Source: Bolinopsis microptera (lineage: Eukaryota; Ctenophora; Tentaculata; Lobata; Bolinopsidae). Taken from it: a stretch of DNA of 64,000 nucleotides. A model generated the notes under the pieces. It searched no databases and was not told the DNA's origin. It saw nothing but the letters and a program-made list of their open reading frames with translations. A program made the position numbers and the translations under genes. The first letter of the stretch is position 1. Each line of letters begins with the position of its first letter. Shown piece by piece: positions 50,328 through 61,004 of this stretch. The stretch is taken from contig NC_087083.1 in NCBI RefSeq assembly GCF_026151205.1, forward strand, positions 12,708,944 to 12,772,943, in the 5' to 3' direction.

Positions 50328-52528
50328 ATATGGACACGTTCATTTGAGTTTGAGGATATTGGTAAATATAAGTGACCATATTAAAAGGCACAGTGTAGTT
50401 GACTTTGTCACAATATGAAATTACACAAACCCTTGATGGTTAGGATAATCGTCTCATCCTCTAGGCTAACTTTGTCACATAACGATATCTTAATCAGGTG
50501 ATAAGATATCGCTTAAATACGGCCGGCACGGAAATGGTTACATTGTCACACTATAAACATGTGACGGAGTAAATATGGACCCCTTGCTGCCGTTTTTGAC
50601 CAAATTTTTGAGTGTCCAGTTGATTGGATGGGTACATATGACCATTATCTACATATTTGACGACTTTTTTCGTTAGATGGTGCATTCAGGTTTACTCTGT
50701 CACACATTAAAGAAAATATGTGATGAATGTTTAGGGCACCCTGATAAGCAATGCTGAGTAGTGTAAGTTTATTTGATGGCCTGGAAGTGCTGGGAATTGT
50801 TATTATATCATATAGTCGTAAGGAATTAAAACACAGAAGGCACAACCAAGCTTACTTTGTCACATAATCTTGATGATATCTGAACATGTGTGAAATTGAA
50901 CAAATAATGATATACCAGCTTAAACCCCTTATATTATACGTACTATGGATCAAACAACACTGCTAGTACCATGCACCAGTCACATAAATCATTATCAGGT
51001 GATAATATGTTAACAGTGTCACAATTAAACTACCGCTACATGGTCAAAAATAGGGTAATTTCGTCACAAAAAATTATTATAACTCTGTTAGCTCCTTGCT
51101 GGTAAAATAACTAGTTTATCGAAATTTTTTTGATGATAAAGTTACATAGTATTCTAATAGAGGTATAGTTCTTCAAAATAGGGGCAAGACATGTTTACTT
51201 TGTCACATCAGTTATTATAAGAGTTAGGTAATCGTCATCAGATTAAAAGATATTTTTCGTAGTTTGGATCGATTAATACTTTGATATACCTGTAATAAAT
51301 CCTATGCCAATTTTAACACACTATCTTGATACTGTTGGGGCAGGGAAAGTTAATTTTGTCACATTTTCAATGTCGTTGCCAAATTAATCTAAATTTTTAA
51401 AATTGAGTTCTTATGTTCTGGACAATATTCTTCCAATCGTTTCTGAAAGAATGTTGAATTCTAATAGAGTTATAGATCTTCAAATTAGGGGCAAGACATG
51501 TTTACTTTGTCACATCAGTTATTATAAGAGTTAGGTAATCGTCATCACATTAACATATATTTTTTGTAGTTTGGATTGATTTATATAGGTAATAAAGCAG
51601 CCTATGCTAATTTTTACACACTATCTTGAAATTGTTGGGGCATGAAAAGTTAATTTTGTCACATTTTTAGTGACTTTGACAAATTTAACCTAAAATTGCT
51701 AAACTTAAGCTCTGATGTTCTGGACAATATTCTAATAGAGGTATAGAATATAGATCTTCAAAATAGGGGCAAGACATGTTTACTTTGTCACATCAGTTAT
51801 TATAAGAGTTATTATAAGAGTTATTATAAGAGACTATTTCATTCTATAATCATTGTTTTTAATCTATTTACGATTTCGTATAATTTTTTGTGACAATGTT
51901 AACATCAACTGATCTTAACTTGCATCAACTACATTGTCATCATATAAAATTTTCCCGCCTTTCAAACCAAAATCAGATATAAATAATTCGCCCAAAATTT
52001 TAAATTCCATATATTGTGACAGAATTAACCTCATTTCCCAGTAACCGAGTGCCTGTATTAGTTAACTATTCAAAACAAAATATTTTAGGGCTATGATTGG
52101 TAGAGCAACCATCAAATAATGAGTTGAAAGGGTTTTTAGGACACCTCACAGTAGAATAGAGGTATGGTATCATGAGTGTGACAAAGTTACCCAAATATTG
52201 CCTTGTAACCGTTCGATCCGTGCCCATTAACCAATTTTGTATCATAATTGTTAGATTGACCTAATTTACTATATTTCAGACCAAGGAATGATAATTAGAC
52301 AACTGCAGTTAACTAAGTCACACAAAATGTGACTTTTGAAACATTATAGTGCCTAACAACAATAGATTTTCTTTCTGAGCGGTGCATATGGGAGTATGGG
52401 TTACGTGGCTAATGTTCAGAACTTCTGAACGTGCTAGGTTAATAGATGTCAAAATTAAGCCACTATCGTCAAAAACGCTATTATTTTTGTTTACCAATAT
52501 CCTCAAACTCAAATGAACGTGTCCATAT
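50328..52528. mobile_element. Unrecognised 2.2-kb element with 39-bp perfect terminal inverted repeats and TTTGTCACA boxes
   Basis: The left end 50328-50366 (starting ATATGGACACGTTCATTTGA) is the exact reverse complement of 52490-52528. Both ends abut TA-repeat sequence. There is no ORF of note inside. The interior carries TTTGTCACA or one-mismatch variants on the + strand at 50404, 50471, 50542, 50696, 50856, 51015, 51060, 51199, 51355, 51506, 51655 and 51784. It carries the inverted form TGTGACAAA/T at 51889, 52015 and 52177. Most neighbouring boxes are 150-160 bp apart. It fits a non-autonomous DNA transposon with transposase-binding subterminal repeats; the superfamily is not recognised. 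Confidence 0.7.
51150..51840. repeat. Dimeric tandem repeat, about 300 bp, within the inverted-repeat element
   Basis: The stretch AGGGGCAAGACATGTTTACT up to TTATTATAAGAGTTA recurs at about 51180, 51487 and 51765. GAAAGTTAATTTTGTCACAT alternates with it at 51345 and (with one change) 51645. Two sub-types of the box-bearing monomer therefore alternate, giving a higher-order repeat of about 2.3 copies. The 3' end adds short TTATTATAAGAG repeats (51800-51830). Confidence 0.75.
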
Positions 52529-52549
52529 AATATATATATACACAGACCA

Positions 52550-54250
52550 GCATTCTGGGGTAGGTTGCGTGACGATATATACATGGCCTGGCCTGGTACT
52601 GTTGAGGAGCTTCTACAATTTATGGAATGGCTCAATAGTATCCATCCGGACCTTGTGTTTACTTACGACTACTCTAAGGATGGTGTTGAGTTTTTGGACA
52701 GCTATGTCTATGCTGTTGGCGATGTTATTCATACCAAACTTTACTCTAAGCCCAGTGACACCCACTGCTATCTCATCCCCACCTCATGTCATAGGAGCCA
52801 TGTTCTCAAAAACATACCCTATGGTGTGGAGAGGCGAGTGAGGCAGAACAATAGTGAAGACACTAATTTCTTAGAGCAAAGGGAGGTATATACTGGTTAC
52901 CTTGTAGCCCGTGGTTACCATTCTAGTATTGTAGACGATGCTTTCAACAAATTTAGTGATATAGCCAATATGAAAAACTTGTATGCCCCTAAAAATAAGG
53001 ATGAGACGACTACTTGTCTAATACCCATGGTGATGGATCAGAATCCAGCACTTCCCAACATGGGGAGCATTATTCACAAGTATAAGCACCTTCTTAATCT
53101 CGATCCAGCCTTGAAGAAGCTAGTACGTGCTGACAGTGTATTTGTAAGTCACCGAAAGAATCAAACTATCGGTGGCATGCTTGTACACAATAAGTATCGT
53201 GCTAGTGGAACTATAAGCAGTGATAGAGAGGGAGAAGCCACTGCTAGTCAATTTCTTGAAGCAGACGCTGCAATATTGCCGGCTGTTCGGGAGGCTGACA
53301 ACGCAGGGTGCCATGCCTGTGGAAAATGCTATGTTTGTAAGCAAAGTTTCCTGTCCCCTTGTTCCAAATTTAGTAGTCACCATTCCAAACAAGTTTTCCC
53401 TATTACTAAATATATAACTTGTCAGAGTAATAACCTTATTTATTTAATGGAGTGTAGAACTTGTAAACAGTCGTATGTAGGATATACTACTTCTAATCTC
53501 CCTAAGAGATTTTCTAATCATAAGAGCCACATTAAGAAAGGTATCAGGAGTTGTAAGTTAGTAAATCACTCTCTAGATATTGATCATGATTTAGATTTTA
53601 GTTCAGTAGCCTAATATAACTCTTCACTTAGTACGCACCTTTCTGTTATTATAGTGGACGCTCTAGAATTTAAACCGGAAATCAGTAAAGCAGATAGGGA
53701 AAAGGCCATGGAAGCTAGAGAGGGGTTCTACCAGACCCAATTGAAAACCCTTGAGCGTTATGGGGGTATGAACACCCTCGATAGTAACCACATCCTTTTT
53801 AAATCCGCTGGAGCTTAGTGTTTAGTTTATTTATTTTATTTAACATGATCTTAGCCTATAAACCCGTGTTTAGTTTACAATATTGCTATCAGAGACGTGT
53901 TATATTCATTACTATTTAAGTATTTTTACTGTTTGATTCAGAGAAATCTAGCTTTTTCCGAGAAACTAATTTTTAATAGATTAGATAAGATGTACTCAAC
54001 CATTCTTTTCGTTTGATTATTACTCAGTATGTTTTAGTTTTGTACCGTTTTAAGTCACATAGTTTTGTACGTCTTCCTAAGATTTGTTTTCCTTTCCTAG
54101 TTTGTAAGTTATTTTAAAGATTTGTGTATATTCCAGTTGCTTTTAGAACAATTTAATCTCAGATAAAGATGTTTAATAAATGATGCAAAGAATTTCGAAG
54201 ATCTAATCAACACCGATTTTTAATGTGTAGGAGTACAGCAACGAAATATA
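52550..54250 (+). mobile_element. Penelope-like element, 5' truncated, + strand
   Basis: The element begins in the reverse transcriptase at the catalytic Asp-Asp segment and runs through the GIY-YIG endonuclease and a 3' region of about 430 bp. It ends at the TA-rich centre (GAAATATATATATATAT) at about 54240-54260, where the opposite-strand copy begins. Its 5' end lies 22 bp from the right end of the inverted-repeat element. Confidence 0.8.
52552..53818 (+). pseudogene. Penelope-like polyprotein fragment: RT C-terminal part and GIY-YIG endonuclease
   Basis: The frame reads GRLRDDIYMAWPGTVEELLQ (end of RT core with its Asp pair), FLDSYVYAVG and SHRKNQTIGGMLVHNKY (linker). Then comes C-H-A-C-G-K-C-Y-V-C and the endonuclease NLIYLMECRTCKQSYVGYTT / LPKRFSNHKSHIKKG, matching the C-x-x-C-type GIY-YIG of Penelope elements. 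A TAA at 53612-53614 interrupts the frame where the sister copy has Cys (DFSTIACYNSS). Downstream the same frame stays open to 53816-53818 (TLDSNHILFKSAGA). The protein is thus truncated by a nonsense change. Confidence 0.85.
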
Positions 54251-55088
54251 TATATATATATTTCATGGCTGGACTTCTACACAATAAAAGAAAGCGGTTG
54301 TGATTAGATCTTCGAAAGTCTTTGCATCGTTTATTTACATCAATTCTGAGAAATTATATCATTAAAGTAACTACAACAAATACGAATCATATACAATTGA
54401 GAATAAATACAAACTAAAAGCAGTGGGAAAATCTGATGAACTGAAATTTAGAAAAAGAAACTGAAAGCTGTTAAAAATGTACTCTTATCTTATCTCTTAT
54501 CTAAATACTGATAACTGATTCTCGGAAAATCACTTAAAATCACAACAAAAACCTGTAAAATTTATACTTAAGTAAAAAATGTAATATGCACGTCTCTGGA
54601 ATAATGGTATAACTAAATAAAATCTACAAAATATACTAAAACTAAAACTAAGCTCCGGCAGATTTAAAAAGTAGATGGTTACTATCAAGGGTGTTCATAC
54701 CCCCAAACCGTTCAAGGGTTTTCAATTGGGTCTGGTAGAACCCCTCTCTAGCTTCCATAGCCTTTTCTTTGTCTGCTTTACTAATATTAGGCTCAAATAC
54801 TAAAGCGTCTACTATAATGACAGAAAGGTGCTTACTAAGTGAGGAATTATAGCAGGCTATGGTACTAAAATCTAAATCATGATCAATATCTAAAAAATGG
54901 TTAACTAATTTACAACTTCTTATACCTTTCTTTATGTGACTCTTATGGTTAGAGAATCTCTTAGGAAGATTTGAGGTAGTATAACAGACATACGACTGTT
55001 TACAAGTCTTACACTCCATTAAATAAATGAGGTTATAACTCTGACAAGATATATACTTAGTTATAGGGAAAACTTGTTTAGAATGGTG

Positions 55089-58000
55089 ACTACTAAAATG
55101 GTGGTGGTTAAGGGGTTTTCCAAACTCCAGGGGCTCGTGAAGTGTCTTACACAACCTCTCCGAGCCCAAGATCCGTAGTGCGTGGTGAAGAGCCACACCC
55201 TTCTCGAGGTGCCACTGTTAAGCTTAGTAGCCTGTTCTGGGTGATTCCAGTTAAAACAGGTGAACGGTAACAGAACACTGCGGCTCTAGACCAGTACAGG
55301 TCGAAAAATATAACCGGGACATCTGTCTCGTTAGGACTGCATGCGGTTCATCGGGTGCGAAGGGCCAGCATCCCTTCCACCTCAAATAACAACGCTACTG
55401 AAACAACACACACATCAAATGGACGGAGTGCTACTTCCAATTCAAGGACGGATGGTTCCAGCATGACGGAGGCTGGGCAAAGCCTACGGGACCCCAGTCG
55501 CCTGATGAGAAGAGGGGGTACTCGTCATCCGACCAGATTTATTAGTCAACAGATCATCCATGTTGACCCTGCTTCCAACAAATCCAATCCAGTAAATTAT
55601 TGCAAACAGTTTTTACGTTTTGGAACATGGAACGTTCTATCTCTTGTCAGCTCATCTACACAGCTCTACCAACTTAGTCAAAACATTGATCAGTACAGAT
55701 TGGATCTTTTGGGGATCACCGAGACTCACATGCCTGGATCTGGCACCACTCTACTGGACAATGGCAGTCTACTCATCCATTCCGGTAGAGTCGACGGGAT
55801 CAAGAGACAGGGAGTCGGTCTCAGTCTTTCAAAACGAATCAGAAACTCCCTGATATCGTTCACTCCCACATCGGAGCGGGTTTTAACTGCTAGGCTGCAT
55901 AGTAAGCAAATCAACATCTCTGTTGTTGTGGCCTATGCTCCAACTGAGGGTGCAGAGGAGAGTGAGAAAGATAAGTTTTATAGGACACTCACAGATACAT
56001 TTGATGGGCTACCTCGTCACGATATCAAGTTACTGCTCGGCGATTTTAATGCAAAAGTAACATCAGGCAGATATGGAAGTGAAGCGGTCATCGGTGGGGA
56101 ATCACTCCATAGCTCATCAAATGACAACGGGACAAGACTTGTGGATTTCTGTGCGACGAACCAGCTTGTCATCGGGGGAACTCTCTTCGAGCACAAGAAC
56201 ATTCACAAGGGAACATGGCGGTCCCCCAACGGGCTCACCGTCAATCAGATAGATCATATCTGCATTGGAAAGCGGTTTCGTCAGTCACTTTTTGATGTTA
56301 GGGTATGTCGCGGGGCAGACATCGGCTCCGATCATTATCTGGTTCTAGGACTGCTGAAAATCAAACTTCAGTCAGTGACAAAGATCAACGCCAACAGGCC
56401 CAATGTGCCTGCCATTGAGCGCCTGAGGGATAGTACTACGGTTACAGAGTACAATGTGGCTCTTCAAAACCGATTTGCAAGTCTGGATAGTGAGGTCGAC
56501 CTCGAGGATATGTGGCGTAATCTCAGACAGACCGTCACTGATGTCTCACTGGAGGTACTAGGCAAAAGACCCCGGAAGGCAAAGGAGCAACACCTGTCAC
56601 GGAAGACCAAGGATTTATTGATTCAGCGGGCACAGTTTAAGCGCAAAGACCCAAACTCGGACGCTAACAGGTCAGAGTATTCTAAACTTAATAAGTTAGT
56701 CAAGAAAAGCAGCAAGCTAGACGACAATAACTGGGCAGTTAGAGTAGCTACTGATCTTGAGGAAGCAGCGAGCAAAGGTCAGCAGCGTGAGGTATGGGCA
56801 AAGATCAAGAAGATCTCTGGTAAGAACAAGAAGCCTCAAGCATCCTGTGTCCGGGACAAGGACGGTAGGAAGATCACGGATCCCCAACAGCAGAGGGATA
56901 GGTGGGAGGAGCACTTTACTGAACTTCTGAACCCTCCATTATCAAGTGTCGACCTTGCCGACCTTGATACAGTACCACCTCAACCCCACTTTAACTCTCT
57001 CTCTTGTTCGGATGGACCACCCACCAGAGACGAGATTAGTTATTCCCTGACAAAGCTTAAGAACAACAAAAGCCCAGGAGTGGACGGGATAACTAACGAG
57101 CAACTGAAGTATGGTGCTAGTGCTCTAGTTGATCAACTAGAGTCTCTATTCAAGAAAGTGTGGGAAGAAGAGACTGTTCCTGAAGATTGGTTAAAGGGTG
57201 TGATCATTGTTATTGGGAAGAAAGGAGACACTTCAGTCTGCGGGAACAACAGAGGGATCACATTAAGGTCTACAGCATCCAAGCTTTTTCAGATGATTCT
57301 TCTTAAGCGGTTACATGCTGGTATGGAGTGTCTTCTCAGGGAGAATCAATGCGGATTTAGACAGAACCGCTCATGTATTGATCAGATTTATTCTCTCCGA
57401 ACTATTATTCATAACTGTCTTGAGTTTAACATTCCTCTTTACATAAATTTTGTCGATTTCAAGGCAGCGTTCGATTCCATCAGAAGGGACTTTATTTGGT
57501 GCAGTATGAGACACTATGGGCTGCCTGAAAAATATGTCAGAATATTTCAGTCATTTTTTGGGGGTACCATGAGTGCCGTGAGGATTAATGGGGAGCTGAC
57601 AGACTGGTTTGATGTTAACTCAGGCACAGGTCAGGGTGACATTCAAGCACCTCCTGTCTTTAATTTCTGCCTAAACTTCTCTGCATTTCTGGCTGAGACT
57701 AACAAGATCATCAGTCAAGGCGCAGTGCTGCAGAAAGAGATGAAGACGGTCGAGGAAAAGGTCATTCTGGACACCGATTATGCTGATGACATGGCTATTA
57801 TGGACAACTCAGGGGAAGGCCTACAGGAGTCAACTGATCTATTAGTTCATTACAGCTCCTACGCTGGGCTCAGAATAAATGCAAAGAAGACCCAATGCAT
57901 GGCTGTAAGCAAGTGCGCCTCCCAGCGACCTTTCATCAAGGATGATTGTATTGAGCTGTCGGTTGAGGGTGAACCCGTCGAGCAGGTTAGCAACTTTGTC

Positions 58001-58653
58001 TACCTGGGTGCAACTATCAGTGGGGATGGGACAATCAACAAGGACCTGGATGTCCGTATCCAGAAGGCTAATGGCGCCTTTCATCAGCTCTGGAACATTT
58101 GGAATAGCAGAACTATAAAGACTCCAACCAAGATCAGGATCTATAGGGCTGCTGTCCTCACCATCTTGTTGTATGGAGCTGAAGTCTGGAACACCACCAA
58201 AAAGCAGATGAAACGCTTCGAGGTTTTCCATCAAACCTCCTTGAGAAGGATCCTTAGGATTAAATGGTTCTTTCATGTGACCAACGAAGAAGTTCTTAGG
58301 AGGGCTGGCATCAAGTCAGTTGAGACTTTCATCAGTGCTGCCAGGCTACGTTGGTATGGACATGTAGTTAGAATGCCAGACACTAGACTACCGAGGTTTC
58401 TGTTGAACTGGAAGCCAAATTATGGAAAGAGGTCAAGGGGCAGACCCCGCAAGAACTGGAAGTCCTGCGTACTCGAAGATGCTGCTAAGTTTACAGGTGT
58501 TGAAAACATCGACAACAACACAACAGAAGCTTTGGCTACAAACCGAGTACAGTGGAGACATATGTTACGCCGCCAACGCGATGTGTGTGATGCAGGCCAC
58601 TCCAACGACTAGGAGGAGACCTTACCATGTAACATGTATGTAACTACTAAAAT
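55089..58653 (+). mobile_element. RTE-type non-LTR retrotransposon with 11-bp target-site duplication
   Basis: The insert 55100-58642 is flanked by ACTACTAAAAT on both sides (55089-55099 and 58643-58653). It lies within the - strand Penelope copy. It has a 5' region of about 250-360 bp, one long ORF, and only about 30 bp after the stop, ending ACATGTATGTA. A very short 3' UTR is typical of the RTE clade. The intact duplication and open ORF point to a young insertion. Confidence 0.85.
55355..58612 (+). CDS. RTE endonuclease-reverse transcriptase, intact ORF
   Basis: The ORF is open for 1085 codons from 55355; the first in-frame ATG is at 55463 (MTEAGQSLRDPS), giving about 1049 residues. The endonuclease spans roughly residues 88-330: FGTWNVLSL, LGITETHMPG, VVAYAPTEGAEESEK, LLLGDFNAKV and GSDHYLVLG (counted from 55355). 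Reverse transcriptase covers about 560-830: KLKNNKSPGVDGI, NNRGITLRSTASKLF, NFVDFKAAFDSIRR, SGTGQGDIQAPPVFNFCLN and the catalytic TDYADDMAIM (about 809). The C-terminus has LYGAEVWNTTK, RRILRIKWFFHVTNEEVLRR and RWYGHVVRM, characteristic of the RTE clade. All key residues seen are present. Confidence 0.9.
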   Translation: MRRASIPSTSNNNATETTHTSNGRSATSNSRTDGSSMTEAGQSLRDPSRLMRRGGTRHPTRFISQQIIHVDPASNKSNPVNYCKQFLRFGTWNVLSLVSSSTQLYQLSQNIDQYRLDLLGITETHMPGSGTTLLDNGSLLIHSGRVDGIKRQGVGLSLSKRIRNSLISFTPTSERVLTARLHSKQINISVVVAYAPTEGAEESEKDKFYRTLTDTFDGLPRHDIKLLLGDFNAKVTSGRYGSEAVIGGESLHSSSNDNGTRLVDFCATNQLVIGGTLFEHKNIHKGTWRSPNGLTVNQIDHICIGKRFRQSLFDVRVCRGADIGSDHYLVLGLLKIKLQSVTKINANRPNVPAIERLRDSTTVTEYNVALQNRFASLDSEVDLEDMWRNLRQTVTDVSLEVLGKRPRKAKEQHLSRKTKDLLIQRAQFKRKDPNSDANRSEYSKLNKLVKKSSKLDDNNWAVRVATDLEEAASKGQQREVWAKIKKISGKNKKPQASCVRDKDGRKITDPQQQRDRWEEHFTELLNPPLSSVDLADLDTVPPQPHFNSLSCSDGPPTRDEISYSLTKLKNNKSPGVDGITNEQLKYGASALVDQLESLFKKVWEEETVPEDWLKGVIIVIGKKGDTSVCGNNRGITLRSTASKLFQMILLKRLHAGMECLLRENQCGFRQNRSCIDQIYSLRTIIHNCLEFNIPLYINFVDFKAAFDSIRRDFIWCSMRHYGLPEKYVRIFQSFFGGTMSAVRINGELTDWFDVNSGTGQGDIQAPPVFNFCLNFSAFLAETNKIISQGAVLQKEMKTVEEKVILDTDYADDMAIMDNSGEGLQESTDLLVHYSSYAGLRINAKKTQCMAVSKCASQRPFIKDDCIELSVEGEPVEQVSNFVYLGATISGDGTINKDLDVRIQKANGAFHQLWNIWNSRTIKTPTKIRIYRAAVLTILLYGAEVWNTTKKQMKRFEVFHQTSLRRILRIKWFFHVTNEEVLRRAGIKSVETFISAARLRWYGHVVRMPDTRLPRFLLNWKPNYGKRSRGRPRKNWKSCVLEDAAKFTGVENIDNNTTEALATNRVQWRHMLRRQRDVCDAGHSND

Positions 58654-58965
58654 TGGAACAGGGGGACAGGAAATTTTGCTTACAAACATAACATTTACCA
58701 CAAGCATGGCACCCTGGGTCGACAGCCCCGGGAACCGCCCTTAGACTTTCGGATAAATGAATATAATGAAAATTGGATTTGAACTAATACAATGAAAATT
58801 GCTTAACCGTGCTAAATAGTTAATTGTAATAAAAGTACAGAACTGTGACAGTACTGGGGCGGGAAACTTGGTGCGGGTACGAACTACAAATTCCCTCAAT
58901 ATTGCTGCTGATGGTAGAGGTATACCTTTACTGGACACTAAGAGGTCCGCCTCTTAGCCCCTGGA

Positions 58966-59587
58966 TTGTGTTCCCTATGCTACATAGAGTTCTGGTTTCT
59001 TTCCCCATCCCTCGAAGATGCAGCAGTCAACGATCTCACGCTCTTTTCATCTCTTCAGAAGTTCAGAAAAGTTCCTGGAAGGCTGTCCAATAAAGAAGTG
59101 AAGAAGACAAGTGCGATACTACAACGCCACACGTGGTACCTCTCCGAAGAGTTGATACCTATCGCCCTATTCTCGGACAAAGTCTCGGACGGGGAGAAGG
59201 AATACCTTGCAACTAAAATAGGAAAGCTGCCAGCTTAACCTCTACCTATAAAGAAACCTAATCTACCTAAAGTCAGTGAGAAGTCTTGTCTTAGTAACTT
59301 CGTGGGACCTCGATCAACCTCAGTTGTTCCAGCTACTCGGGGAGTCCCACACCTTCCTATCCAAAGATGAGTGGTGGCTTCTTCCTCAGTACGAAGATAT
59401 CAAGTGGAGCCTCCGGAATCTCGTGCCTCTAAAAGATTCCTGCGAGCGGGCTTTAGCTTTATCCACTCGCCTCAACGGGGCGATGATAAGAGACGAAGAC
59501 TCATGGCAGGAGCTGGGCAGGGTGGTGGCTTCACATCACAACAAGTTCCCCGTGAAGACAAAGAAAGATCTGAAGAAGTTCTTGTAG
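58966..59587 (+). pseudogene. C-terminal part of an uncharacterised gene family, broken
   Basis: The first frame reads VPGRLSNKEVKKTSAILQRH, TWYLSEELIPIALFSDKVSD and EYLATKIGKLPA, followed by a TAA at 59236-59238. The same frame then continues with KPNLPKVSEKSCLSNFVGPR. After a frame change near 59315, a third stretch gives FQLLGESHTFLSKDEWWLLP, LKDSCERALALSTRLNGAMI and VASHHNKFPVKTKKDLKKFL with a stop at 59587. The H-T-W-Y-L-x-E-E-L and F-V-G-P-R-S...F-x-L-L pattern is one I associate with a large uncharacterised, possibly mobile-element-derived, family in invertebrate genomes. Function is unknown. Confidence 0.45.
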
Positions 59588-59698
59588 TTTTAAATAGATG
59601 TTTTAAAGATATTATAATTATGTGTGATTTTATATTCATTACTTTAAACAATACACTGATTGTACAAATTTGTAACAAAAATATGGGTGTGGACATAG

Positions 59699-60000
59699 GG
59701 TGTGGTCACAGAAATGTTGAACCATGTTTAAACGAAATGCATGGATCACATTTATATTCGAGTAGAAAGTCTCAAAGCTCTAAATCAATCCGATCATTTA
59801 AAATGCTGGGATTTTCGTGTTTTTAAGTGTATAAGTAATAGGGGCGTGGTCCACGACCAGGGCGTGGTCACAGAGTCTTGAAAATATGTTTAAACGAAAT
59901 GCTATCATCACATTTATATTCGAGTAGAAAGTCTCAAAGCACAGAAATGGCACTATCATGTGAAAAAATGCGATTTTCACTATTTACCTGTATAAGAAAC
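59699..60000. repeat. Diverged tandem duplication, period about 161 bp
   Basis: Both copies contain GTGGTCACAGA, GTTTAAACGAAATGC and CATTTATATTCGAGTAGAAA followed by GTCTCAAAGC. The short GGGCGTGGTC words between them also repeat (59844 and 59859). There is no coding signal. Confidence 0.8.
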
Positions 60001-60321
60001 ACTATAAAATATGGGCGTGACCCAAGTCAGTATTATACAAAACCGTAGCCACAAAAAAAACTGATGTTGATGTTTGCAACATTTGTAGAAACACATTATC
60101 TCTGCAGCAGACTAACCATAAGTATGAAGTACGGTTGGCACTGAGTAAAATCAAGAACGTAAGCAAATAAAGCAAATATTGTAACTGACTTTACATACCC
60201 ATGTATATTACACAGTCAGTGTTGTATGTTTATATTTGAATTGTGATTGATCATTAACCTGTTATATTTATAGCTTCCCATGATCTGAATTGGTTCTTTT
60301 ACTTGGTTACCCACCTCTAAC

Positions 60322-60612
60322 ATGGTGACGACGATATCTAAGTATCAACACACCCTAAAGCTGGAGAACCAACACACAGACGACTGGTTCGATTACCCAT
60401 TCACCTGGTGGAAAGCTCATGAAGAGCATTACCCTTTAGTGGCCGCTGTGGCCAGGAAATATCTTTCTGCTCCTATGGGATCTATCGCTAGCGAGAGAGA
60501 GTTCAAAATTGTTAAACGTGTCACACAGGGTAGATACAATTTGAAACCAGGAAATGTACAGAAACTTCTATTTCTTAAGTATAATCCGAGAATGTTGAAT
60601 TACAGCGTATAA
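60322..60612 (+). pseudogene. hAT transposase C-terminal dimerisation domain fragment
   Basis: The 96-residue ORF reads TDDWFDYPFTWWKAHEEHYP, LVAAVARKYLSAPMGSIASE, REFKIVKRVTQGRYNLKPGN and VQKLLFLKYN. The order W-W-K-x-H...Y-P-x-L-x-x-x-A-R-K-Y-L-S-x-P...S-x-x-S-E-R-x-F then R-x-x-L-x-P-x-N-V-x-x-L-x-F-L-x-x-N is the hAT dimerisation region. The zinc finger and DDE catalytic parts are absent, so this is a remnant or a 3' exon of a domesticated gene. Confidence 0.8.
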
Positions 60613-61004
60613 ATCATATGTTTCTATAATTTATACTACTTAAAGAGTTCTATCGTAATCAAAAACTGCCGTATACTTCTATAATGATTATGCTGTACAT
60701 TCTCATTTCTCAGATTATACTTTATTTTCTGACATGCAATATTTTAATTTGTTTCCATGTAAATTTCTACTATACTAATACTATTACAATTGTGAAATTA
60801 TCATACTATTAAGAAATTTTAATGAACTTGCTGCATGCCTATCATAATTATGACTTTTATTTGGTTGAAAATTGAACTTAGCTAAAAATTAATCGAAAAT
60901 ATAGGTCGGGCACGAAAACTGTTAGTTAGACACTATTTTATTGTGTAATTCCACATGATAATGACAAAAGTATAAAAATAAGAATATAAATTTAAATTTT
61001 CCGG

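Larger units (their letters stand above)
54251..58738 (-). mobile_element. Second Penelope-like element, - strand, split by an RTE insertion
   Basis: The left part is 54251-55099: 3' region, then the GIY-YIG ORF ending at 54648 with LIYLMECKTCKQSYVCYTTS. The right part is 58643-58738, which in reverse complement reads PGCHACGKCYVCKQNFLSPC SNFSS-type sequence and joins exactly to the left part. The two are separated by the RTE element. The copy is 5' truncated at about 58738. Its 3' region is alignable with but clearly diverged from the + strand copy, so the two are separate insertions. GIY-YIG has Cys in place of Gly in the YVGYT word. Confidence 0.8.

Noticed and set aside
50645-50845. 66-residue - strand ORF inside the inverted-repeat element
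   Set aside because: It overlaps a TTTGTCACA box, is not repeated in other monomers, and has no domain; treated as chance.
54430-54460. CTGATGAACTGAAA in the Penelope 3' region, considered as a hammerhead ribozyme core
   Set aside because: The segment between CTGATGA and GAAA cannot form stem II, and no matching stem I or III was found by eye. A covariance-model search would be needed to find a real one.
52550-58738. The two Penelope copies read as one recent giant palindrome
   Set aside because: Their 3' regions are alignable but clearly diverged, and coding differences are many, so they are independent insertions meeting tail to tail.
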